20,358 nt of DNA, taken from NCBI GenBank assembly GCA_964515395.1, contig CAZERC010000026.1, forward strand, positions 1-20,358. The letters are read 5' to 3'. The position numbers and the translations under genes were made by a program. The DNA comes from UBA1876 sp964515395. Lineage in GTDB: Bacteria > Synergistota > Synergistia > Synergistales > Thermovirgaceae. The notes below the pieces were generated by a model. It searched no databases, was not told the DNA's origin, and saw only the letters and a program-made list of their open reading frames with translations. Position 1 is the stretch's first letter. The number at the start of each line of letters is the position of its first letter. Below, one piece after another: positions 14,828 through 20,358 of this stretch.

Positions 14828-15742
14828 TTGGTGAAAGCCGTCGTCGTCGGGTCCGTGAACATGGATCTGGTCGTTGAGACCGAAAGGCTTCCCCGTCCCG
14901 GGGAAACCATTTCGGGAGGACGCTTCAGCACCGCCGGTGGAGGCAAGGGCGCCAACCAGGCGGTGGCCGCCGCTCGTCTCGGAGCCTCCGTTTCCATGGT
15001 TGGAGCCGTCGGCTCGGACAGGTTCGGCGAACTCATGCGCAATGCCCTGGAGGCGGAAGGTATCGACTGCAGTCGTGTGTCGGTGAAAGACAGCCAGGCC
15101 ACCGGTGTCGCCGTGATTACCGTGCTGCCGGGAGGGGAGAATACAATCATCGTCGCTCCCGGTGCCAACGACACGGTGCAGCCTGAGGATATCGGAAGAA
15201 ACACCGGGGTCCTCGACGATGCCGATGTCCTGCTCGTTCAACTTGAACTGCCGATGGAGACCGTGTTCTGTGCCCTGAAGTCCGCCAAATCGGCCGGTGC
15301 CCTGACGGTTTTTGATCCCGCTCCATATGAAAAGCTCCCTGTGGAAATCTGGAAATACGTCGACATTGCAGTTCCCAACAGGATCGAGCTGGAAGCTTTT
15401 ACAAATGTCCATGACCTGGAAAAGGGAGCTCGAAAACTCCATTCCATGGGAGTGCCCACGGTAGTGACGACCTTGGGAAGCCATGGCGTTTTCGTGTTTG
15501 ACGGTGAAACGTCGTTTCGTCTGCCTGCCATGGAAGTAGATGCCGTTGATGCCACAGGAGCCGGTGATGCTTTTTCGGCGGCTCTCGCCGTTTCCCTTGC
15601 CGAAGGGCGCCCCCTCGCGGATGCCGTCCGTTTCGCCTCGGCGGCGGGGGCTCTTGCCTGTACGGTTACAGGGGCGCAGCCTGGGCTTCCGGGGAGGACG
15701 CAGGTGGAGGACTTTCTCAGGGGGAATTCCGGGAAGGCATGA
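14828..15742 (+). CDS. rbsK: Ribokinase (PfkB family)
   Basis: Phosphorylates D-ribose at O5 with ATP, giving ribose 5-phosphate for the pentose phosphate pathway. It has 304 residues, the normal ribokinase length. The N-terminus VVVGSVNMDLV and the substrate-binding GGGKGANQ (about 37-44) are typical. The C-terminal PfkB signature DATGAGDAF (about 241-249) includes the catalytic base aspartate D247. The reading frame extends far upstream through rbsA on the opposite strand, which is only the absence of stops. GAGGG at 14813-14817 is ten bases from TTG 14828 and 13 from GTG 14831, so either may be the start. An in-frame ATG at 14773 has no Shine-Dalgarno. First gene of the plus-strand ribose operon. 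Confidence 0.94.
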   Translation: MVKAVVVGSVNMDLVVETERLPRPGETISGGRFSTAGGGKGANQAVAAARLGASVSMVGAVGSDRFGELMRNALEAEGIDCSRVSVKDSQATGVAVITVLPGGENTIIVAPGANDTVQPEDIGRNTGVLDDADVLLVQLELPMETVFCALKSAKSAGALTVFDPAPYEKLPVEIWKYVDIAVPNRIELEAFTNVHDLEKGARKLHSMGVPTVVTTLGSHGVFVFDGETSFRLPAMEVDAVDATGAGDAFSAALAVSLAEGRPLADAVRFASAAGALACTVTGAQPGLPGRTQVEDFLRGNSGKA

Positions 15743-15769
15743 TCGGGCCATCGGGGAGGTGGAAAGGAC

Positions 15770-16159
15770 ATGAAAAAAGGCGGCTTGCTGCATCCCGATC
15801 TCAACTTGTATTTATCCCTTCTGGGCCATACGGACCTGTTTTGTGTGGCCGATGCCGGTTTGCCCATTCCCGACGGGGTGCCGCGGGTGGAGTTGGCCCT
15901 GGTGCCTGGAAGGCTTTCATTTGACGAGGTCGTCGATGCGATTTTGAAGGAGACCGTTGTTGAGAAGGCCTTTTGCGCCAGGGAATCTTCGGAGAAATGG
16001 CGTGAAGTCCTCCGTCGGCGGCTTGGCAGGGAGTGTGAGCTTGAGACGGTTTCTCACGAGGATCTCAAGGATATGCTGCATTCCGTCAGGTTTGTCGTGA
16101 GGACCGGGGAGTGCACGCCCTTTTCCAACGTCATCCTGCGTTCGGGGGTTTTCTTCTGA
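15770..16159 (+). CDS. rbsD: D-ribose pyranase RbsD
   Basis: Converts beta-pyranose ribose, the transported form, to the furanose used by ribokinase. At 129 residues it matches the family. It opens MKKGGLLHPDLN and carries LGHTDLFCVADAGLPIP, whose H20 is the known catalytic histidine. The C-terminus has VRTGE-TPFSNVILRSGV-F, which completes the active site. GGGGAGG lies ahead of ATG 15770, 27 bases after the rbsK stop. Only two bases separate its stop from the next ATG. Confidence 0.95.
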   Translation: MKKGGLLHPDLNLYLSLLGHTDLFCVADAGLPIPDGVPRVELALVPGRLSFDEVVDAILKETVVEKAFCARESSEKWREVLRRRLGRECELETVSHEDLKDMLHSVRFVVRTGECTPFSNVILRSGVFF

Positions 16160-16161
16160 CA

Positions 16162-17121
16162 ATGTCCCTTCGGGAGAGGTTTTCAGGAAAGATTTTTACG
16201 GAATCCTATGCCATCCTCGGGGCAGTCCTGTTGGCCCTTTGTATCCTTCTGACCTTTCTCGAACCGAGATTCCTGTCGGTCAGCAACATATTCAACATTC
16301 TTCGCCAGTCAGCCATTATCGGCATCATCTCCCTGGGTATGACCTGCGTCATCCTCGTCAGGGGAATCGACCTCTCCGTGGGAAGCATCGTGGCATTGTC
16401 GTCCCTGGTGGGCGCCGCTACTGTTCATGCCGGCTTCCCGTTTTTCGTCGCATGGGGAGTAGCCCTTCTCGTCGGAGCCATTTGCGGGGGTATCAACGGG
16501 GTTGTGGTCGGCTGGCTGGGAATCCCGCCCTTCATCGTGACTTTGGGGATGATGGGTGCCGCAAGGGGCGCGGCATTGCTTTTTACGGGAGGGGCGCCCA
16601 TCAGCGGTTTTCCCGATGCCTTTCGTGTGCTCGGAAAGGGATGGCTGGCGGCAGTTCCCGTCCCGGTGCTGGTTTTTGGTGGAGTGTTTTTCGTGCTCTA
16701 CCTGCTGCTTGAACGCTCCATATGGGGAGAGCAGGTCCGTTCCATCGGTTCGAACCCCGTCGCCGCCTGGGGGTCGGCCATGTCTGTCCCCAGGATCACG
16801 GCGTCGGTCTTTGTTTTGAGCGGAGTCCTTTCGGCGCTGTCTGGACTGGTTCTCGCCGGAAGGCTCGATGCAGCTCAGCCTACGGCGGGACTCGGGTACG
16901 AATTTGGAGCCATTGCCGCTGCAGTGTTGGGTGGGACCCAGTTTTCGGGAGGCAAGGGGACACTTTTCGGGACGATCCTCGGAGTGCTCATCATGGGGAT
17001 CATCTCAAACGGGATCAACATTCTGAACGTGAACCCCTTTTATGAACAGGTCGTCAGGGGCCTGGTTATCGCAGCGGCGCTCGTTTTCTACGGCCGCCTG
17101 TCCGCCCGCGAGGCGGCCTGA
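16162..17121 (+). CDS. rbsC: Ribose-type ABC transporter permease 2 (RbsC family)
   Basis: Second RbsC/XylH-type permease, 319 residues, with the hallmark GMTCVILVRGIDLSVGS and VLGGTQFSGGKGTLFGT. The frame opens at 16111 inside rbsD, but the hydrophilic prefix is not permease-like. ATG 16162 (MSLRERFSGK) follows the rbsD stop after two bases, so translation probably depends on coupling; its own Shine-Dalgarno is poor. By eye it shares family motifs with the minus-strand permease but differs over most of its length, so it is a paralogue rather than a recent copy. There is no ATPase gene in this half. Confidence 0.94.
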   Translation: MSLRERFSGKIFTESYAILGAVLLALCILLTFLEPRFLSVSNIFNILRQSAIIGIISLGMTCVILVRGIDLSVGSIVALSSLVGAATVHAGFPFFVAWGVALLVGAICGGINGVVVGWLGIPPFIVTLGMMGAARGAALLFTGGAPISGFPDAFRVLGKGWLAAVPVPVLVFGGVFFVLYLLLERSIWGEQVRSIGSNPVAAWGSAMSVPRITASVFVLSGVLSALSGLVLAGRLDAAQPTAGLGYEFGAIAAAVLGGTQFSGGKGTLFGTILGVLIMGIISNGINILNVNPFYEQVVRGLVIAAALVFYGRLSAREAA

Positions 17122-17171
17122 TGTGAGGGAGCGGGTAAAACCGTAATCTGAAAATTTTGTGGAGGTGGGAC

Positions 17172-18065
17172 ATGATGAAAGGGAAACGGTTGCTACTCTT
17201 GGTACTTGTTGGACTGCTGATCGCCGCCTTTCCGCTGGCGGCATCGGCCCGGCAAACCTTGGGCGTGGTCATTTCGACCCTGAACAACCCCTTTTTCGTA
17301 ACGCTGAAAGAGGGTACGGAGCAGAAGGCCCAGGAGCTGGACGTGGACGTGGTCATCTATGATGCTCAAGACGATTCTGCGAAAATGGCCTCGGCCATGG
17401 AGGACCTGATTCAGAAAGAAGTGGATGCCATACTTGTGAATCCGACTGACGCGGATGCCGTGGTTCCATCGATCATGAAGGCCAATGCCGCGAAGATCCC
17501 CGTATTCACCATCGATCGTGGTGCATCCTCCGGTGAAGTGGTTTGCCACATTGCCAGTGACAATGTGGCAGGCGGCAGGATGGCCGGAGAATTTTTGGCC
17601 GAACAGATCGGAGGAGCCGGGAAGGTGGTTGAACTCGTGGGCATTCCTGGCACCTCGGCTGCAAGGGACCGCGGCCAGGGTTTCCACGAGGCCATGAAAG
17701 AGTATCCCGACATCGAGATCGTGGCTTCCCAGGCAGCGGACTTCAACAGGGACAAGGGACTGACGGTCTTCGAAAACATCCTTCAGGCCCAGCCTGAGAT
17801 CGACGGCGTTTTCGCGCACAATGATGAAATGGTCCTTGGAGCCATAGCCGCAGCTGAAGCTGCAGGCAGGGAGGGGATCGTTTTCGTCGGTTTTGATGCC
17901 ATTGATGATGCCGTCAAGGCCGTTGAAGAGGGCAGCCTGGCTGCCACCGTAGCCCAGCAGCCGAAGGAAATGGGCTTGATGGGCGTCGAATACGCCGTCA
18001 GGTATCTGAATGGGGAGGATATTCCCGAGAATGTCCCTGTTCCGCTGAAATTGGTGACGCAGTAA
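17172..18065 (+). CDS. rbsB: D-ribose-binding periplasmic protein RbsB
   Basis: Periplasmic sugar receptor, 297 residues from ATG 17172 (GGAGG six bases upstream; ATG 17175 also possible). A Sec signal peptide runs to about residue 26, ending ASA-RQ, with no lipobox. It resembles E. coli RbsB closely in every ligand-contact segment I recall: STLNNPFF, NPTDADAV, TIDRGA, GTSAARDRG, ADFNRDKG, HNDEMVLGA, GFDAIDDA and VAQQP. This supports true D-ribose specificity, in agreement with RbsK and RbsD next door. It follows the permease after 50 bases and closes the operon at a strong terminator. Confidence 0.95.
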   Translation: MMKGKRLLLLVLVGLLIAAFPLAASARQTLGVVISTLNNPFFVTLKEGTEQKAQELDVDVVIYDAQDDSAKMASAMEDLIQKEVDAILVNPTDADAVVPSIMKANAAKIPVFTIDRGASSGEVVCHIASDNVAGGRMAGEFLAEQIGGAGKVVELVGIPGTSAARDRGQGFHEAMKEYPDIEIVASQAADFNRDKGLTVFENILQAQPEIDGVFAHNDEMVLGAIAAAEAAGREGIVFVGFDAIDDAVKAVEEGSLAATVAQQPKEMGLMGVEYAVRYLNGEDIPENVPVPLKLVTQ

Positions 18066-18101
18066 CTCCTGTTTCGAGAATCCTGCAATTGCGACAACAG
18101 C

Positions 18102-18143
18102 AAAAAGGAGGGGAGGACCCTTGCGTCTTCCCCCCCTTTTTTT
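18102..18143 (+). terminator. Strong intrinsic terminator after rbsB
   Basis: A stem of about 17 pairs (18102-18118 with 18125-18141, one mismatch, one G-T) has a 6-nt loop and a seven-T run at its 3' end. The outer A-T pairs make it nearly symmetric. Confidence 0.92.
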
Positions 18144-18153
18144 GTATCCGCGT

Positions 18154-18182
18154 TTTTTGAATAGGGCCGGGGCGATTATAAT
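18154..18182 (+). promoter_or_regulatory. Possible promoter for the L,D-transpeptidase gene
   Basis: A consensus -10 TATAAT at 18177-18182 lies 27 bases before the ATG and just after the rbsB terminator. The -35 region at 17 bases (TTTTTG) is poor. Confidence 0.42.
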
Positions 18183-18208
18183 GGCTGCGAAGGGAGGAGG
18201 TTCTCCGA

Positions 18209-18865
18209 ATGGGACTTTTCAGAAGACGACCTACCGTGAATTTCAGAAGACGTTCGCCATGGCCGAGGCGCATTTTGTTGCTCCTTCTGGTTGTCGCCGT
18301 GGCCGGATTGGGCGTATATCTCGCCAAAACGCAGTTCGGCGCCATGGTTTCCGTGTTGGAACGGGACAAGCCGGAGAAGACTGTGACCGGGAAGGCGAAA
18401 CTGCCGGAACTCCCCCCCGAATACCAGACCAGGGTTCAGCAGATTGTCGGTGACAAGGGGCTCCAGAACGAATACTGGCTCTGGATCGTCAAGAAGGAAT
18501 TTACCCTTTCGGCTTTCAGGGGTACCGAAAGAGTCGCTGTGTACGAAATCGCCATCGGGGAAAACTCCGGAGACAAGCAGGAAGTGGGAGACTGCAGGAC
18601 ACCCGAGGGGATTTTTACTGTGGAAAGCCTGCATGATTCGAGTACCTGGGTTCATGATTTCGGGGAAGGTCCTGTCGAAGGGGCCTACGGGCCATGGTTT
18701 ATCCGCCTGAAGACTGGATGGCAGGGAATCGGCATTCACGGCACCCATGACCCGGCTACTTTGGGGACGATGACGACCGAGGGGTGCATCCGGGTTAAAA
18801 ATGAGCATCTCCTCGAGATCGTAAAAAACGTGGACGAAGGCACCGTGGTTGTCATCGACCCGTAG
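18209..18865 (+). CDS. L,D-transpeptidase (YkuD/ErfK domain), membrane-anchored
   Basis: Cell-wall enzyme that would form 3-3 peptidoglycan cross-links or attach proteins to the wall, acting outside the inner membrane. It has 218 residues: an arginine-rich N-terminus (1-20), one membrane segment (about 21-40) acting as signal anchor, a linker, then the YkuD domain (about 88-218). The active site is GIHGTH (H177) and TTEGCIR with nucleophile C193. The usual S-H-G-C appears as T-E-G-C. TPEGIF and the C-terminal GT-VVI strand are typical. There is no LysM or other wall-binding domain. ATG 18209 has GGGAGGAGG eight bases upstream. It seems to be a single gene. Confidence 0.93.
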   Translation: MGLFRRRPTVNFRRRSPWPRRILLLLLVVAVAGLGVYLAKTQFGAMVSVLERDKPEKTVTGKAKLPELPPEYQTRVQQIVGDKGLQNEYWLWIVKKEFTLSAFRGTERVAVYEIAIGENSGDKQEVGDCRTPEGIFTVESLHDSSTWVHDFGEGPVEGAYGPWFIRLKTGWQGIGIHGTHDPATLGTMTTEGCIRVKNEHLLEIVKNVDEGTVVVIDP

Positions 18866-18898
18866 CCTTGATATTTCGGGGAATCAGCAGAATGCGTG

Positions 18899-18904
18899 TA
18901 TAAT
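18899..18904 (+). promoter_or_regulatory. Isolated -10 element upstream of the YkuK-like gene
   Basis: A perfect TATAAT lies 135-140 bases before the next gene. No good -35 at 16-18 bases was found. The 173-base gap 18866-19038 shows nothing else clear. Confidence 0.3.
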
Positions 18905-19038
18905 CTTTGCAAACGTGCATCCATCACGTGAACACTCCCGGAACGCTGCGTTTTCATTTCTCCTGACATGCCCTTCCAGTCGTCGCCTTGCACGTCTTTT
19001 TAGCCGTCAGGCAAATCCATTACAGGGTTGTGAGGCCG

Positions 19039-19557
19039 GTGAAACACGTCTACAGCTGCACTCATGGAAGGTTGACCCTTGAAGAAGCCATCCTGAAAAT
19101 ACGTGATTTTTCAGAAGAGGAGGGCGAATACAACCTGTTTGTGGGAACCGATTCCCAGGTTGTCAACGGCAAGACGCTTTTTGTCACCTCCATTGTTGTG
19201 CACAGGGTGACAAAGGGGGCCATCTTCTTCATCAACAGCAGGCTGACGGAGAAGAACTTCACCATACGGGACCGCCTCATTGAGGAGGCTTACCGGAGCC
19301 TTCAGATGGCGCAGCGCATCAACGAGCTGGGCGTCCAGCTCGAATGCGAAATCTGCGGTGACGTGAAATGCCTGACAATCGATGCCGACATCGGAGAAAA
19401 CGGTTCTTCGCGGGAGGTCATCCGTGCCATCGTGGGCATGGTGACCGCCTATGGATACACCTGCCGCCTCAAACCCGAATGCACGACCATCAAGGTCGCA
19501 GACAAATATACCAAGACACGCATGCCCTCGGAGGTTGTATCCCCGTCGGCCTCCTGA
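19039..19557 (+). CDS. YkuK/DUF458 family predicted RNase H-like protein
   Basis: Cytoplasmic protein of about 172 residues from the DUF458/YkuK family, predicted to have an RNase H-like fold; its cellular job is unknown. Family landmarks are the early acidic strand FVGTDSQV (about 34-41), FVTSIVVHRVTKGAIFF, a central helix rich in R/E, IDADIG-N-SSREVI and the C-terminal KPECTTIKVADKYTK. Start choice is uncertain. The frame is open from TTG 18988, with GTG 19030 and GTG 19039 also available. None has a well-placed Shine-Dalgarno. I use 19039 because VKHVYSCTHGRLTLEEA aligns with the usual short N-terminus. Confidence 0.85.
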   Translation: MKHVYSCTHGRLTLEEAILKIRDFSEEEGEYNLFVGTDSQVVNGKTLFVTSIVVHRVTKGAIFFINSRLTEKNFTIRDRLIEEAYRSLQMAQRINELGVQLECEICGDVKCLTIDADIGENGSSREVIRAIVGMVTAYGYTCRLKPECTTIKVADKYTKTRMPSEVVSPSAS

Positions 19558-19664
19558 CGGGTGAAAAGTCCGGTTTGGTGGAGACGTCCGGGAGCATGGC
19601 CTGGATATCGCAAAGGATTTGCCGAAAGTGGGGAAATGACGGAATTTACCGGGAGCTTTGGACG

Positions 19665-19693
19665 TTGACAGTGAAAGTGCAAAAGGATACTCT
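19665..19693 (+). promoter_or_regulatory. Candidate promoter for the 130-residue unknown gene
   Basis: A perfect TTGACA (19665-19670), a 17-base spacer and a weak TACTCT (19688-19693) lie about 80 bases before the ATG in an otherwise featureless 214-base gap. Confidence 0.48.
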
Positions 19694-19771
19694 ATTACTA
19701 TACTAGGATAAAAGGTATGTCTTTCGGTCAAGAAGGCTTACTGGTCGCGGAATTGCGGGGAGGGAACTCCG

Positions 19772-20164
19772 ATGGCGAGTAGAATGACCACAGGCGGAAC
19801 GACTTATGTAGTGGCCAAAAACCCCGCGACCGGGGAATATCAGCTTGTGACGCGGGGTCGGTATCCCTATGTAATGATAGAAAGCCCTGTTCCGGTGCTG
19901 CGAATCGTCAAGTTCGTGGACTTTCTGGGGCATTATGTGGATCCCCTCGAGAACGGCTTTATCGTCGCATGTTCCCGTCCTTATGAAGGGGAATACCTCA
20001 CCAGGGAGGGATATGCCTCCGTCGTTCTCGATGTGATGGAATTTGTGGAAAAGTCCGGATTCAGGTGCTGCATCGTGCTGTCGTCGAGCGTGTGCGTCTA
20101 TGTCAACACCGACGGTTCAATACGGCCGGGACAGACGCCTGAGCAGTACGCTGAAATCCTCTAG
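19772..20164 (+). CDS. Hypothetical protein, 130 residues, family not recognised
   Basis: I do not recognise this protein. The ATG at 19772 has GGGAGGGAA five bases upstream, codon use matches the neighbours, and a candidate promoter and a strong terminator bracket it, so it is very likely expressed. There is no signal peptide or membrane helix. The composition suggests a compact alpha/beta protein: strand-rich N-terminus (TYVVAKNPATGEYQLVTRG), a hydrophobic strand VLRIVKFVDFLG, a helix around 79-95, and a strand with cysteines C99, C100 and C108. C67 is the only other cysteine. The stop lies inside a 12-base tandem repeat. It might be a small regulatory or ligand-binding domain, but nothing visible supports a specific function. 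Confidence 0.8.
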   Translation: MASRMTTGGTTYVVAKNPATGEYQLVTRGRYPYVMIESPVPVLRIVKFVDFLGHYVDPLENGFIVACSRPYEGEYLTREGYASVVLDVMEFVEKSGFRCCIVLSSSVCVYVNTDGSIRPGQTPEQYAEIL

Positions 20165-20180
20165 TTGATCCTCTAGTTGA
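20157..20180 (+). repeat. Perfect 12-bp tandem duplication across a stop codon
   Basis: TCCTCTAGTTGA occurs twice head to tail. The first copy contains the stop of the 130-residue gene. It probably arose by replication slippage. Confidence 0.9.
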
Positions 20181-20204
20181 AGGTGCATCGGACATCGCTG
20201 GCTG

Positions 20205-20252
20205 CACGCGAAGCCCCGGCGGCACCGTCGGGGCTTCGCGTGTTTTGTTGTT
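20205..20252 (+). terminator. Strong intrinsic terminator after the hypothetical gene
   Basis: A perfect 14-bp stem (20205-20218 with 20229-20242) has a 10-nt loop and is followed by TTTTGTTGTT. The T-tract is only on the plus-strand side, so it serves the 130-residue gene rather than the convergent gene beyond. Confidence 0.92.
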
Positions 20253-20288
20253 GCCCCTCCCGAGTTGAATCTGGCGGCTTTTTCCGGA

Positions 20289-20357
20289 TCACACCGAGAG
20301 CATTGCCTTGCCGGATTTCATCCATTCCGAGAGAAACTTGCCGGTATAAAAGACCTC
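20289..20357 (-). CDS. C-terminal end of a minus-strand protein (partial, family unknown)
   Basis: Minus-strand frame with no stop from the window edge to TGA at 20291-20289: 22 residues containing FYTGKFLSEWMKSGKAML. The residue pattern looks like a genuine amphipathic C-terminus, and the position, convergent to the preceding terminator, fits a gene end. It is too short to name. Confidence 0.5.
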   Translation of the reverse strand, partial: EVFYTGKFLSEWMKSGKAMLSV

Positions 20358-20358
20358 G

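Noticed and set aside
19537..19562. CCGTC/GACGG stem at the end of the YkuK-like gene as a terminator
   Set aside because: Only about six pairs and no T-tract follows.
1..20358. CRISPR arrays, tRNA/rRNA genes, transposases, integrases or phage genes
   Set aside because: No spaced direct repeats, no cloverleaf or rRNA-like stretches and no mobile-element motifs were seen in any frame.

Overview
The window looks like a bacterial chromosome segment with no phage, plasmid, IS, CRISPR, tRNA or rRNA signal. It is GC-rich by eye, densely coded, uses several TTG/GTG starts, and carries many amino-acid, amide and sugar uptake and breakdown genes. Its binding proteins have Sec signals but no lipobox cysteine, which fits a diderm with periplasmic receptors. 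The gene content and protein style suggest a Synergistota-like anaerobe. This is inference without any database search, with low to moderate confidence.

Bases 1-9391 form an amide/heterocycle catabolism block. A plus-strand old-yellow-enzyme/FadH-type Fe-S flavoprotein, cut at its 5' end, converges at a strong terminator on a minus-strand operon read dctP-like, dctQ-like, dctM-like, then a cyclic-amide amidohydrolase. That operon has a good sigma-70 promoter overlapped by a 10-bp palindrome. It diverges from a plus-strand pair encoding an allantoate/N-carbamoyl amino acid amidohydrolase and an AbgA-like M20 hydrolase. Reduction, ring opening, decarbamoylation and deacylation after TRAP uptake is a coherent but unproven pathway.

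Bases 9392-12198 hold metN-metI-metQ. They are preceded by a promoter, a short reading frame with a Met-Met-Met-Cys-Met-Cys run, and a strong intrinsic terminator just before metN. A competing antiterminator pairing can be drawn. This is the most interesting regulatory structure in the window: a probable ribosome-mediated attenuator, where one would more often expect a SAM riboswitch or T-box.

Bases 12199-18143 hold a divergent ribose system. rbsA and one rbsC-type permease lie on the minus strand. rbsK, rbsD, a second rbsC-type permease and rbsB lie on the plus strand and end in a strong terminator. An 18-bp near-perfect palindrome sits on the rbsK promoter in the divergent gap. There is one ATPase for two diverged permeases, so a heterodimeric channel is likely.

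Bases 18144-20358 hold a membrane-anchored L,D-transpeptidase, a YkuK/DUF458-type RNase H-like protein, an unrecognised 130-residue protein that appears to have its own promoter and terminator, and the last 22 codons of a minus-strand gene running off the end.
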